Assembly: GCA_009733715.1 (NCBI GenBank)
Contig: WMKJ01000036.1
Span: 1-64,000 of the forward strand
Length of the DNA: 64,000 nucleotides
Direction of reading: 5' to 3'
Source: Herpomyces periplanetae
Lineage: Eukaryota; Ascomycota; Laboulbeniomycetes; Herpomycetales; Herpomycetaceae
In this document: in pieces, positions 12,700-22,690 of the stretch
How positions within the stretch are numbered: position 1 is the first letter of the stretch
How the letters are laid out: each line of letters starts with the position of its first letter
Notes under the pieces: model-generated
Seen by the model: the letters and a program-made list of their open reading frames with translations, nothing else
What the model was told of the DNA's origin: nothing
Database searches by the model: none
Program-made: the position numbers and the translations under genes

Positions 12700-13064
12700 T
12701 GGTCATACGAACAATGCTTTGTTAGGCAAATTTAAACCATGTTGCCCCTAGTATACACTATTTTTCATCAGTATTGACCATAACCCCCCCTTACTTGATA
12801 CCATCATATTATCGGCTAACTGGCAAAACATTTCCCCGCGCTTAATCCAGAATACGTCCTCTTTCCCGTAACGCCGCACAGCCGGGTCCACCCTACCTTG
12901 GCTCCTCTTACTCATCATTTTCTCTTTACCCTTGGATCCTTCACTCGACTAAACGTGTTTTCAGCATAAACGTATTAAGGAAATCTTAATACATACATAT
13001 ATTGGTTTTACCATTTCTTCATTTTTACCTTTGCAATATCTATATTCTCGTACATACATGCATC
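12700..13064. other. Intergenic between Mpv17-like gene and dehydrogenase
   Basis: 365 nt between two plus-strand genes, presumably 3' end of the first and promoter of the second. I see no gene or clear motif. Confidence 0.5.
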
Positions 13065-14398
13065 ATGCCTCTTCATATCATATCACAAATTGCCAGTCAA
13101 GGGTTTGGAAGTATTCCTGGCTCGGGTACTATTCTGAAGTACTCACTATGGATAATCATCGTGTACTTATTAAAACGGTACTTTGGAGGAGCACACAATA
13201 TGGCAGACCGAATTCTTCATTCTAAAGTTATCATGATAACGGTACAACGATCAGCTTTAACCATTCATCATTATACCGCGTTTTCATGCTAACTTACCCA
13301 ATCGTTCAGGGCGGAACATCCGGCATCGGTGCTATTATCACCCGTGAATTAGCCACGCGTGGCGCACAGATTATTCTTCTCACGCACTATTGTTTAACCG
13401 ATCCGTTTTTAGTGGAATTTATTGAAGACTTGCGCGAATCAACATCAAATAACCAAATAACGGCAGAGCATGTAGATTTAGCGGATTTGCTTTCAATTCG
13501 TAGTTTTGCTACACGCTGGTTGGATAATTTACCACCTCGACGTTTAGATATGGTAATTTTATGTGCCGCAACAAATTCCAGAAAATTTCATCGGATCTTT
13601 GAGTCACCACCACAATTGTCTACATCGAAAAGTAATTCTGGGACTGGAATTCCCAAGTCAGAAGAAGTCAATGTGTGCTGGGGTGTTAACTATTTGGCAA
13701 ATTTTCATTTGTTAACTTTGTTAAAGCCTGCTTTACTTGCTCAGCCTTCGGGTCGGGATGTTAGGGTCATAGTAGCCACATGTACGGCATATTTGAAAGG
13801 ACGATTTCCTACGTTTATTGCCGCTAAACCCAGTCCTGTTACACCTTGCTCATTAGATGTTAACCCACATTCAAATTCAGCAAGTCATAAGAAGGAAACG
13901 CCCTTTGAATGTCATTCTATACTATCAGCTGACTATGCCACATCAAAACTTGCCTTAATGACCTTTGCCATGAAACTTCAAAGAACGTTTATGGATTACG
14001 CTCGACCTGATAAAATGCCATGTCTAGTTAAGGTTTTGTTGGTAGATCCGGGTTTCGTACGAACTGCTGGCATGCGCGAGTATCTTACATTTTCCAGTTT
14101 GTGGGGTTTACTACTCTATTTAATCACCTATCCCATATGGTGGCTTATCTTAAAAAGTCCCTTACAAGGTGCACAAACATTTTTATATGCTGCTATGAGT
14201 GAAAATTTTGCTCATACATCACCTGCTATGTATTTGAAAGAGTGTAAGTCAGCGCGTTTAATGCGATCAGAAATAATCGACGGTGAAGTACAGGATAAAT
14301 TGTGGAAAACTTCTGAATTTACAATTAATTCCCTCGAAAAATCTGAAGCCCATCGCCGCACCTCACAAAATTTCCCCCGAAAGCCCAAGGCCGCGTGA
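13065..14398 (+). CDS. Short-chain dehydrogenase/reductase, membrane-associated
   Basis: NAD(P)-dependent oxidoreductase of the SDR superfamily; substrate unknown. Two exons, 13065-13241 and 13310-14398, give 421 aa. The junction rebuilds the Rossmann glycine motif (I-T joined to G-G-T-S-G-I-G). Also seen: the catalytic Y-A-T-S-K, the N-Y-L-A-N-F-H-L-L helix and V-D-P-G-F-V after the sixth strand. The usual catalytic Ser region reads V-A-T-C-T-A, so Thr or Cys sits where Ser is common. The N-terminal 40 residues contain a hydrophobic segment and the C-terminal part has another (about residues 330-355), suggesting membrane attachment like yeast Env9-type dehydrogenases. An upstream in-frame ATG-like start would add a hydrophobic extension; I chose 13065 because it is the nearest true ATG. 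Confidence 0.8.
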
Positions 14399-14529
14399 CC
14401 GTGCGCTTGATGTTTTTCCGCCGGACTATTATTATTCCTCTAAAACAGATTAGTAATGCGATATAGAAATGTTGGTGGTGGTCGAAGACACATTTCGGTT
14501 TTCATTTTATTTTTGAAGATCAGTTCATC

Positions 14530-16149
14530 ATGATACTTTATTTGAAATATCCGCAGTTAGGTTCATCGCATGCACATTTTTGTTTTAATAGAAAATATGT
14601 TTTACACAAGTCATATGCGCGTTCGTCAGTACATTCATTTAGATTATTGGCAACGTGTGCGGATTTAGGAGATTTTTCTTCGTTGAGCAAACGCGGTGGA
14701 GTTAATCTACAGGACATTAGTACAGTTGAAATATCAAGTGGATTAGCGAGGAACAATGATAAGATCGGACGACTCCACCCTGCAACGCGTCAAGGAAAAT
14801 TTCAAGAGGGACGTTCTACCCTAACGTTACCATTGGACAGGTTCATCAAACCAATTCGATCAGTGATCGCACCATATCCCATCAAACATATTCGTCAAAC
14901 GGCGGAAAATGTATTTGGAGGTGTTGGTCTACCTTATTCACCCTTTACACCGAAATTAGCGTTGTCAATATTACAGAAACCCGTTGCAATTTGTTCATTT
15001 TATCGCAATGTTACGAACCTTGAAGCGTGTGCTTATGCTACATGCATTATGCCCGCGGTTTACGTTACATTACAGTGTATAATGCTAGAAATTCGACAAA
15101 GATTGGGATCGGCTTGGTTAAGGAATTTATTATCGCGAGATCATACCAGTGAACCCATGAGTATACTGGATACTGGGTCAGCTGGTGTTGCCGGTTTGAT
15201 ATGGAAAGATATGCTAGATTGTGAATGGCAACTAATGCGGGAGGATAACGCTTTACCTGAAACTTACGTCAAGTCTTCGTTAGATAAACCGCCTAGTTAC
15301 GGCAACATTTCCGTTGTAGTAGGCTCAAAAGCCTTACAACGTATTACAAAGTGTATACTTCCCGATGCAAAAATATTGGAAAGTTTACCCTTTAACAATG
15401 TTGCTTCCATTGATCAACAAGGTGGTAAATTACCATCTCCGGCTCGGAAACGTTATGATCTTATTGTAGTTCCCCACACTTTATGGGCCTTGGGATGTAA
15501 TTATAAACCTAAACACTATATTCATGATCTTTGGAATTTACTTAAACCCGGTGGAGTCTTAATTTTCATGGAAAAAGGCACACCCCGCGGCTTCGAAGTT
15601 ATTGCTAGTACACGTCATTTATTATTAGAACACTACATGAAAGCGGATCAAGCGGAAAATGCTGCCAGTAGTCGAATAATTGGACCATGTTCAACTCATG
15701 AAACTTGTCCCATGCTTGTTAAGCCTGGTGAAACTAGACGTAAAAGAAAAACCTTTTGCCGATTTTCCCAACGATTTCTTCGGCCTTCATTTCTTCAACA
15801 TATTTTGCGAGCGTCTCGCCGTAATTTCACCAATGTTGAAGTATCCTATCTTAGTGTTATTCGATCTTCTACTCCCTTCCCCCAAGATACTCCATTATTT
15901 AACATTACCCCAAGTCTTCCTCGTCTTATACTTCCCCCAATTAAACGTAAAGGCCATGTTATCATGGATCTTTGCTGCCCTACGGGTAAGCTTGAACGTT
16001 GGATTGTACCGCGTAGTTACAGTCGACAAGCATACCAAGATGCTCGCAAGGCTAAATGGGGTGATTTTTGGGCATTAGGTGCCAAAACTCGCCGTCCCAT
16101 GAACCTTCGTCTCGGTCGTTCCCCAACCTCTTCCAGCAAGGAAACTTGA
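14530..16149 (+). CDS. RSM22: Mitoribosome assembly methyltransferase-like Rsm22/METTL17
   Basis: Rsm22 (METTL17 in animals) binds the mitochondrial small subunit during assembly and has a methyltransferase fold with an iron-sulphur site. Single exon, 539 aa. Seen: the loop L-I-F-M-E-K-G-T-P-R-G-F-E (known pattern G-T-P-x-G-F), C-P-M-L (Cys 393), F-C-R-F-S-Q-R with Cys 410, and D-L-C-C-P-T-G near residue 482. These Cys fall where the cluster ligands of METTL17 are expected. A basic N terminus rich in Ser, Lys and Arg fits mitochondrial import. The downstream mL41 gene follows in the same direction after 140 nt, with a CACGTG in the gap. Good match by motif; whether it still methylates anything is unknown. 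Confidence 0.9.
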   Translation: MILYLKYPQLGSSHAHFCFNRKYVLHKSYARSSVHSFRLLATCADLGDFSSLSKRGGVNLQDISTVEISSGLARNNDKIGRLHPATRQGKFQEGRSTLTLPLDRFIKPIRSVIAPYPIKHIRQTAENVFGGVGLPYSPFTPKLALSILQKPVAICSFYRNVTNLEACAYATCIMPAVYVTLQCIMLEIRQRLGSAWLRNLLSRDHTSEPMSILDTGSAGVAGLIWKDMLDCEWQLMREDNALPETYVKSSLDKPPSYGNISVVVGSKALQRITKCILPDAKILESLPFNNVASIDQQGGKLPSPARKRYDLIVVPHTLWALGCNYKPKHYIHDLWNLLKPGGVLIFMEKGTPRGFEVIASTRHLLLEHYMKADQAENAASSRIIGPCSTHETCPMLVKPGETRRKRKTFCRFSQRFLRPSFLQHILRASRRNFTNVEVSYLSVIRSSTPFPQDTPLFNITPSLPRLILPPIKRKGHVIMDLCCPTGKLERWIVPRSYSRQAYQDARKAKWGDFWALGAKTRRPMNLRLGRSPTSSSKET

Positions 16150-16154
16150 TCTGG

Positions 16155-16160
16155 CACGTG
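16155..16160. promoter_or_regulatory. CACGTG palindrome upstream of mL41
   Basis: Perfect CACGTG followed by AC, 130 nt upstream of the mL41 start. In fungi this sequence is bound by Cbf1-type bHLH factors. Binding here is inferred. Confidence 0.4.
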
Positions 16161-16289
16161 ACCGTACTCCTTTATGATTGATAAGCACACGAAGTTAAAC
16201 TCTGCGGATCAAAGTATCGTGAGGATTGGGAAAGGTTTATTCTTTTATTTTGTCTTCGAAGATATTTTGGCATTGATCTATCCTTAAAA

Positions 16290-16863
16290 ATGACACTGGC
16301 AACGCGCATTAATCGGTCAGCTGAAAGTTTGGCACAAACGGCGTATCAAAAGTATGGGCGTAGTATTCAATGGCGTCGACCGGCACGTCGATCAGTTCGA
16401 TTAACGACAAAACGCGCTCGTAAAGGTTATTATAAGGGTGTTGGAGTAGGGTCCCGCGGATTTTTTTGCAAGAGGAAAGGTGCAGGTGATGACCATAGCG
16501 TTTATCGCATTGATCGACGAAAATGCCTTGATTTTATACCGCCCGCGGGTTGGCTAACTGCTTTAAAATCCGGGGATCCTAACCCCACGGCAATTTCCCA
16601 TCCTGTGACCGGTTTTCGCGTAAGTTTATCGCGGCGTCTCATTCATGTTCAAATTGTGTTTATTCTATGTATTGACATGTGCACGCGCGTGTACTTAGCT
16701 CACACCCTTCGTTCCCAAATTATACAAGCCCTTGTATCGTGGTATTGGACCACTTGGTTCGACCTCCGATAAATCCCCGTACGCACACTACCAGTCTACA
16801 GGCGGTCCGCTAAGTGGACATTATTACTTAGATCGATGGAAATGGCTTAATGGAAAATCTTGA
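16290..16863 (+). CDS. MRPL27: Mitochondrial large-subunit ribosomal protein mL41 (Mrpl27)
   Basis: Component of the mitochondrial 54S subunit. Two exons, 16290-16619 and 16699-16863, give 164 aa. The donor is GTAAGT right after G-F-R, and the second exon begins L-T-P-F-V-P-K-L-Y-K-P. Seen family core: R-L-T-T-K-R-A-R-K-G-Y-Y-K-G-V-G and, later, Y-R-I-D-R-R-K-C ... F-I-P-P, as in fungal Mrpl27. The N terminus is basic. Reading through the intron gives a hydrophobic tail that does not fit the family, which supports the splice. Convergent with HEM4, the two stops only about 110 nt apart. Confidence 0.88.
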
Positions 16864-16972
16864 TTACTTTTATCACTTACTGCGCTTCCTGTGCACGCCC
16901 CCATATACGTTATACGCATACATACTTTCACTATCTGATCAATTTGCTCTTTTGAATGTATGGTGTATCGCT

Positions 16973-18064
16973 TCAATTAAAACATGTGTGGACTCCGGAT
17001 AGGCGAGGACCAAGATAATCGGCTATGGCACGCCAAAGACCAGTAGGATTGGGTTCGGCCGCACATGCATCAACAAAAAGGCCCAGTTGAGTTGTCAAAT
17101 GTTGCCGTGACGTCGGACCAATTGTTGCTATACGAATCCAAGGAAATTTTCGCAGAGCGGGCCCAGGGCGTGGTTTCGACATTTCCCCATCTGGGCATAC
17201 TCTAATTGCAGTACGCTCAAGTGCTTCAAGAGCGATTTCACAACCGGACGGCGAGAAAACAACTATCCACGGTACACACAACATATCACACCTAGCACAT
17301 CTTTTTCTCACAGGTAACGTGCAAGTTTTACCAGCGGTTAAGCAGTCCGTTAACCTGTCCGTCAATTCTGTTACGGCGGTTGCTAAGGGTCGTGTACCAT
17401 AAACGCACAATTCCGTAAACTGTACTCCGTTCTTTGTTAATACATTGGGTATATCATCGAGTCGTTTATCACCCGATAAAAAGAGCAATCGAAAATTATC
17501 TCGATTCAACATATGGGTTTCCATGTAATTGAGTATATATTGTCCGAGTAACTTTCCCGAACCGGATTGCCCGCCGGTAGACGTAAATTGTAAGGGTAAA
17601 TGATCAAGCCTGCGAGCCGTAGCTAAGCCCACTACAAACATTAGGAGAGAGTGTGGCAGTAGTTTGCGTAAGGAATTATGAAAATGCTCATCATTGGTTA
17701 AGTCGGGTGTAGATGGTCGGGCAAGATTCTCTAGGGCTAACTTGACGGCCGTATGAAAAGCGTTAACGGCACGCGGTGACGTGAAGATTATTCCCTGGTA
17801 TTGAATAGAATTATTCTGTACTAAATTATTAAAGTTACCGCGTACAATCAGCTCGGCCAATTCTTTAACTGAGTCCGAGTGTTCACTATGCTCCAAAACC
17901 TCGACAAAGTTAACTCGAAATTGTAAATCTTGAGCAAAATCATCACCCTTTGTCATAACATTACTAGGTTCTCCAGAACTTCCAAATAATTCCACGTACC
18001 CATCACTCAGAGGAACGGGACTTTTAAGGAAAAATATCGGTATTCCGCTAACTGATTGCTGCAT
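16973..18064 (-). CDS. HEM4: Uroporphyrinogen-III synthase
   Basis: Closes and inverts the D ring of hydroxymethylbilane to make uroporphyrinogen III, the last shared step before the haem and sirohaem branches; cytosolic in fungi. About 363 aa from the ATG at 18064; an in-frame upstream start at 18136 would add 24 residues. I prefer 18064 because the family begins near I-P-I-F-F-L-K-S-P. Seen: I-I-F-T-S-P-R-A-V, V-V-F-S-P-S-G and I-A-T-I-G-P-T-S ... P-N-P-T-G-L near the C terminus, all typical of fungal HEM4. A Cys-rich stretch (about 17275-17320, with C-A-R-C-D-M-L-C) is not something I recall from the family and may be a local insertion. It has no usable intron signal. Confidence 0.88.
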   Translation of the reverse strand: MQQSVSGIPIFFLKSPVPLSDGYVELFGSSGEPSNVMTKGDDFAQDLQFRVNFVEVLEHSEHSDSVKELAELIVRGNFNNLVQNNSIQYQGIIFTSPRAVNAFHTAVKLALENLARPSTPDLTNDEHFHNSLRKLLPHSLLMFVVGLATARRLDHLPLQFTSTGGQSGSGKLLGQYILNYMETHMLNRDNFRLLFLSGDKRLDDIPNVLTKNGVQFTELCVYGTRPLATAVTELTDRLTDCLTAGKTCTLPVRKRCARCDMLCVPWIVVFSPSGCEIALEALERTAIRVCPDGEMSKPRPGPALRKFPWIRIATIGPTSRQHLTTQLGLFVDACAAEPNPTGLWRAIADYLGPRLSGVHTCFN

Positions 18065-18269
18065 TATCCATAAAATGTCCACCCAACACCTAAACGTGTA
18101 TCGTCGAGTCAAATCAACTTCCCCAAACCGACGCATTGACTCGCTTAGCTAATGGCGTGAGGAAGACTAAGACGGTCCGACCGGGGTGCGGGAAAAAGAT
18201 TTTACGTTTTGGCCGGATGAAGAAGATACAACCCGATCAGCGAAAGAAAATGGAGGAAGGAGGTCAAAG

Positions 18270-19031
18270 TTAATTGGACTTGGGGGATTTTCGGTCGGGT
18301 TTCATAAGTTCGTACATTTCGTAGATGATGTTGGGGATAATTTTACCATCAGATATAAGTTCTGTTAACTTATGTTCACTGTCACATTTAATTTCTCTAA
18401 TGGTACTACCGATGGAGAGTGGGCCAAAGTTTGGGACGCCTAGTGCATCACGTTGGGCTCGAAATCGTTCACGAATAGTTGGCGTACGCATAATACGGGT
18501 TCGAATCAGCCATCCTCGTAAACCTAGAACGCGTTTTCTGCTTGGGGTACTCTTTATCATATACTCATCTATACCGCCTTCCTTACGTATGGTACGTATA
18601 GCTCGGGTTGTGGCGTGTATGCGAATGTACCTTTGGAGTGCATCTGACCAAAAGGGTTTCAGGTGAACATTGGCGCGGCATAAACGTCTAATGCGCTTAC
18701 GAATGCGTCCTTTTCTTCGAATCACATTTATAGTATGCTCTCGAACACCCTGGTAAAGTCCGTAATCGTGAGGTTTAAAAATTTTGGATTTGCCGTATGG
18801 GTAAGCAGGTATAGTTTCATCATATTGATTTAAATCTCGATCCTTTGTCCATGCAAGTTTAGGAGCAACATTTCTACGTTTTGCCAAACGTATTGCTGAG
18901 TTAAAAAATGTTCTCCATTCACCTTTTACTCTGTAACAATTTGTGTGCTTGATCGGCAGAATGTATAAACTAAACCTGTAGGTTGAACTTAACAAAATTA
19001 ATTTTGTTCCCTTAACGTTAACCCCTGACAT
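18270..19031 (-). CDS. MRPL24: Mitochondrial large-subunit ribosomal protein bL28m (Mrpl24)
   Basis: bL28 homologue of the mitochondrial ribosome. Single exon, 253 aa. The bL28 core is seen as G-L-Y-Q-G-V ... R-R-L-C-R-A-N-V-H-L-K ... I-H-A-T-T-R-A-I-R-T-I-R-K-E-G-G-I-D-E-Y, followed by a fungal extension (V-L-G-L-R-G-W-L-I-R). The N terminus is basic and hydrophobic, consistent with mitochondrial import. A CACGTG lies about 150 nt upstream of the start. It sits head-to-tail between JAC1 and HEM4. Confidence 0.88.
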   Translation of the reverse strand: MSGVNVKGTKLILLSSTYRFSLYILPIKHTNCYRVKGEWRTFFNSAIRLAKRRNVAPKLAWTKDRDLNQYDETIPAYPYGKSKIFKPHDYGLYQGVREHTINVIRRKGRIRKRIRRLCRANVHLKPFWSDALQRYIRIHATTRAIRTIRKEGGIDEYMIKSTPSRKRVLGLRGWLIRTRIMRTPTIRERFRAQRDALGVPNFGPLSIGSTIREIKCDSEHKLTELISDGKIIPNIIYEMYELMKPDRKSPKSN

Positions 19032-19181
19032 AATAAAATAAGTTTTTTATATCGCGAAGATCAATTGCCCGGTAAAACTTTGTACAAAATACTTCTTATA
19101 ACATTCAATCTCCTTGTGAGTTATTCATCTTCCACCAAACGCGACCATCTTACAATTTATCCGTTCGGCGGTACTCTTAAA

Positions 19182-19187
19182 CACGTG
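19182..19187. promoter_or_regulatory. CACGTG palindrome upstream of bL28m
   Basis: Perfect ACACGTGAT in the 270-nt gap between JAC1 and MRPL24, 151 nt upstream of the MRPL24 start. Same motif and similar distance as for mL41. Function inferred from known Cbf1-type sites. Confidence 0.4.
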
Positions 19188-19301
19188 ATATTTTCGTACT
19201 GTGTTAATTACTCGGCCCGTTAGCCGGTTGAAGAAGGCTTCGGACCGGCTGGTGGACCGGGGTGAGGGAAGGGAAGACATAGTCACGGGAGCAAAGCAGG
19301 T

Positions 19302-19922
19302 TTAGTCATTGGTCTCGTCGACAGAGGATTTATTATATTCCCATTCATCGAGACTTGATTGTAAGCTTGTCCAGTATTTTAATCGATTAATCTCCTTTTG
19401 AGCATTGTTCAGATCATCATGAGCAAATAATTCGGCCAATTTATCAATGCTCGACTTAATTCTCTCTGTATTTTCATGGCGCAATTGCGCTACTTCATGT
19501 GATGCTTTTGCTGCTTCAAGGGCTTCTTGTGCCGTTAAAACGTCTGTTAACATTTCCATATCATGAGTTTGGGTCATTTCACTATTTTCAGCATTATCTT
19601 TTTGTCGTAGCGACAATAAGTATTGTGCACGCAGTATTGGATCTCGCAATGTTTCGTACGCTTTATTAATGTGACTTGACTCCTGCATTGCTTGATCTTT
19701 TTGCTCTATGGGTTGTAAATCCGGATGATTATTAGTTTGAAGCTTGAGGAAATCTTGTCGTAGTTTTTGTAAATCAAGCGCAAAAGGTCCACGGGGTGGT
19801 GGTCCAAGTTCACGCAGACTTGGAAATAGCTCATACAAAGTTTTTCCTTTATCATTACATTTTTCTCGTGTTGTTAAAAATTTCACTTGAATTCCCCATG
19901 TTCGTGTTATCTTATCACTCAT
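19302..19922 (-). CDS. JAC1: Mitochondrial iron-sulphur co-chaperone Jac1/HscB
   Basis: J-domain protein that brings the Isu scaffold to the Hsp70 Ssq1 for transfer of iron-sulphur clusters in the mitochondrial matrix. 206 aa from the ATG at 19922, the first true ATG in frame. The HPD motif is at about residues 66-68, inside a J domain starting L-Y-E-L-F. The C-terminal domain is a helical bundle with Q-E-A-L-E-A-A and L-N-N-A-Q-K-E-I-N-R-L-K-Y-W, typical of HscB. Length fits fungal Jac1. No intron. Confidence 0.92.
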   Translation of the reverse strand: MSDKITRTWGIQVKFLTTREKCNDKGKTLYELFPSLRELGPPPRGPFALDLQKLRQDFLKLQTNNHPDLQPIEQKDQAMQESSHINKAYETLRDPILRAQYLLSLRQKDNAENSEMTQTHDMEMLTDVLTAQEALEAAKASHEVAQLRHENTERIKSSIDKLAELFAHDDLNNAQKEINRLKYWTSLQSSLDEWEYNKSSVDETND

Positions 19923-20634
19923 CACTTTGTTCAATATTCCACCCAAATTCTTGTAGTCAATTAAATCCTAACCAATAAGTTAATCTTCCATTTAATCAGT
20001 TCTTTATCTCCTAGCAGAATCGTTTCTCTTATAACCAAGTTATACACATATTTCCCTATGCATTGTTACGTTCGAATATGGGACAAATTTTGTGTAGAAA
20101 CCGATTTTCTGTTTTACAAACTCCGTAAAAATCATTCTCTTTTACCCCTTCATTTTTTTTATCTTGAATATAGTCACAAATGAACTTACCATGGCTGTTC
20201 GCCGTGTATTAAACGTGTACATAGTATTATTACTATACGCGCATCAAATGATCAACCTGTAAAAATAACCCGGAAAATTTTCAAAATTTTTTCCTCAATA
20301 ATCGTACTAAACGCAAAACTATGCTCCCAAATCTTCAAAATTCCTCAATAAGTATGCACGATCCAAGATGTTTCAGCTACTTCTCGCATCTACAACAATG
20401 ATAATCTTCACATTAATGAAAATCTTGCCTTAACTATCCGGATTTTGCCCAATTAGCCGTCCTCGGTGCCGATGAAACAATTCTCCGCATCCTGCATCAT
20501 TCTTACGTAATGGATATTTTGGCTCTTTCGCTGCTAAGGTTGTAGGGGAGATTTGGCGATGATAATTTGTAAAATATTAATGATGATATCTCTAGCTCAG
20601 AATTGTCACACGCTGAATTTTAATATTAATACTG
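19923..20634. other. Intergenic, JAC1 upstream / ALG3 downstream
   Basis: About 710 nt with no gene that I can support. A small element near 20570-20630 has an ATGATGA box, a CTGA box and flanking complementary AATATTA/TAATATT, but is too short for a normal C/D snoRNA. Confidence 0.45.
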
Positions 20635-22122
20635 TTATGCTTGTTTAAGGGATTTTCTCTCCTTTGACCGTTCGCTGCTGATCTTGTTTGACTCGATAAA
20701 GTCGTTTCGCGTTCCAAACCATACACTAACTACTTGAACTAGTAAAGATACCAGTACTACTATTGAGCTAGCTGATGTGCTAGGATAAACGTTCCATGCC
20801 CATTCTTGAGCTAACCAAAGTAGGATTAGCACAATGGGAGGCAGTCTCGCTCTCCACAACAGAAACGGGGTTCCCCAGCAAGTCCATGCAAAGAACTGAT
20901 AGTGTAAGCTTCGCGCACAGAGCATACCAATCACATTACACGTTAGAAAGATTGTCGGTACAAATATTGGAAATTGAGATTTAATTATTAGAGCAGCTTC
21001 CTCTTGTTTTTGGCTCATTCGTCCTTCTTTGGCCATAGGATCGAACATGATTAGTTTTAGAATTTCTAGTGTGCTGGGAATCTTAAAAACCCGAAGCCAA
21101 CGCGTTTTAAGGAAAAAGAGTAAAATAAGTGCATTAGCAATCAGTAATCCCACAGCTGTTAACTTTGATTCAAATACTGATTGACTCAAAAATCTCCAAT
21201 TGACCGTCCATTGAAATAAAAATTGTCGACTAAAGTTGAATGCCGCCGTAAAATAGTCCAACCAGTATGATCCCAAAAATGGATAAGCCAGTAATATTTG
21301 AACTTGCATTATGATTAGGAATTGAGTAACGGATTGAGAATACCCTATCGCCAAAAGGTTAACCAATGCGACTGCAGGACTCACTAGCAGAAGTGACATT
21401 TTCGTGCCAAGTCCCATACTAAAGATTACACTGGCAAGGTAAAAGCGTCTTTGTTGGTAGAGAAGAATAGTTAAAAATAAGAACATGCTAACAAATGCAT
21501 CATTGAAGAGGCGTAGTAAGAATATTGAGTGCAAGCGTTTTGATAAGCAAAGAAGAAAAAACAGATACCCAGGTGCCTAAATTGCCAAATAGTCGATTAG
21601 TATAAGTTATATTCCAATCCTCCTCACACGCTACTTTACCCGGGCTGTTTGATAGACTTTAAACACGATAGCAAGTGCTACTAAGTATACACCAGCAAAG
21701 ATATACTGAGCTCTAAGAATATTTTCACCCGATTGCGTTAGAGAATACAGTATACTATATATGTATACATGCATAGCTGGGTAAACCAATGGCCCAGTAT
21801 TCCCTTTGATATTTGAATATCGTCGTTCTCCATTAATCACTTGTTTAATTTGCTGCATATACGTTTTCCAGTCTATTTCCGTATCTACATAAGTGCGATC
21901 TTTGTTAGGCATATTGAATTGAACAATATACAAACAGATAAATTTGGCAAAGTCAGTTACATAAGCTATTAGCTTACACTTGATTTTAGCAATAATCGAC
22001 AAGCAAATTATAGCTTCTGCCAGCAAAAGACATCTAGTAAACCATTGTGAATACTCCGCACTGAAGAAAACCCTCTGGAACAAGCACATTGTACTGCCCC
22101 CCGATCTCTTTCGCTCCGGCAT
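20635..22122 (-). CDS. ALG3: Alg3 alpha-1,3-mannosyltransferase (N-glycan assembly)
   Basis: Adds the sixth mannose to the dolichol-linked glycan from Dol-P-Man on the lumenal face of the ER. Three exons: 22122-21978, 21899-21640 and 21576-20635. They sum to 1347 nt and give 448 aa, the usual size. Junction 1 rebuilds [18 protein letters not shown]; the 78-nt intron there is in frame and could be read through by mistake. Junction 2 rebuilds A-P-G-Y-L-F-F ... L-S-K-R-L-H-S-I. Other hallmarks: [16 protein letters not shown] and L-R-L-F-N-D. Many hydrophobic spans follow. A lysine-rich C terminus could act in ER retention (inference). Confidence 0.93.
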
Positions 22123-22338
22123 TTTTATCTCATGAAAATATATTGTAGACTAGGCTACTTAGTTAAAACGTGCAATCTATATTTATAACGATCGAGATAT
22201 CAAAATATAACAAGACAAATATAATATAAAGGAAAGGTCATCCAAATTTTATTTTCACGAACTAAGCGGTGGTTAGCTATGAAACTTCCGAGGGGTATAT
22301 TGGTAGTATATAGTGTTTACATGTTGGGGCTACCCCAA

Positions 22339-22419
22339 GGCACTATGGCCGAGTGGTTAAGGCGCACGCCTGCTAAGCGTGTATCTTCGGATGCGCCGGT
22401 TCGAATCCGGCTGGTGTCG
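22339..22419 (+). tRNA. tRNA-Ser (anticodon GCT)
   Basis: An 81-nt type II tRNA without intron or encoded CCA. The acceptor GGCACTA pairs with TGGTGTC (two wobble pairs), with discriminator G. The D arm is TGGCCGAGTGGTTAAGGC and the anticodon stem CACGC/GCGTG closes loop CTGCTAA. The variable arm has a TTCG tetraloop, and the T arm is GCCGGTTCGAATCCGGC. Internal A and B boxes are intact. Confidence 0.97.
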
Positions 22420-22435
22420 TTTATGTTGCTCTCTC

Positions 22436-22439
22436 TTTT
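22436..22439 (+). terminator. RNA polymerase III T-run after tRNA-Ser
   Basis: First run of four T, 16 nt past the mature 3' end of the tRNA, preceded by a TC-rich stretch. Confidence 0.6.
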
Positions 22440-22690
22440 GGGCAACAAGCCGCCCCTCTGGCTTTTGGTGCGAGATAGGCACTGGGCACCTACTTCGTCG
22501 CACAAACTGGTTAGCTGTGTAGCAAAATCAAATAAAGTTAATGTAGCACCGTTTTCACGTAGCTGTTATCACGTTGGTTTGCGTGTGCAAAATTTTTATT
22601 ATATGTACAGACGTTAAGGTAACAGCGATAAACGTTCTTATGGACGGAGGTGATTATAATTACAATTTGCAGATTTGGCTATTCGAGATG

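Noticed and set aside
16620-16772. Hydrophobic read-through tail of mL41
   Set aside because: Begins with a perfect GTAAGT donor; splicing gives the expected L-T-P-F-V-P-K end.
18499-18512. GGTTCGAATCAGCC resembling a tRNA B box
   Set aside because: It lies antisense inside the bL28m coding region and no A box, anticodon arm or acceptor stem surrounds it.
20570-20630. Possible C/D snoRNA (ATGATGA and CTGA with a short closing stem)
   Set aside because: Only about 26 nt between the boxes, no room for a guide and no C'/D' pair; likely chance in AT-rich DNA.
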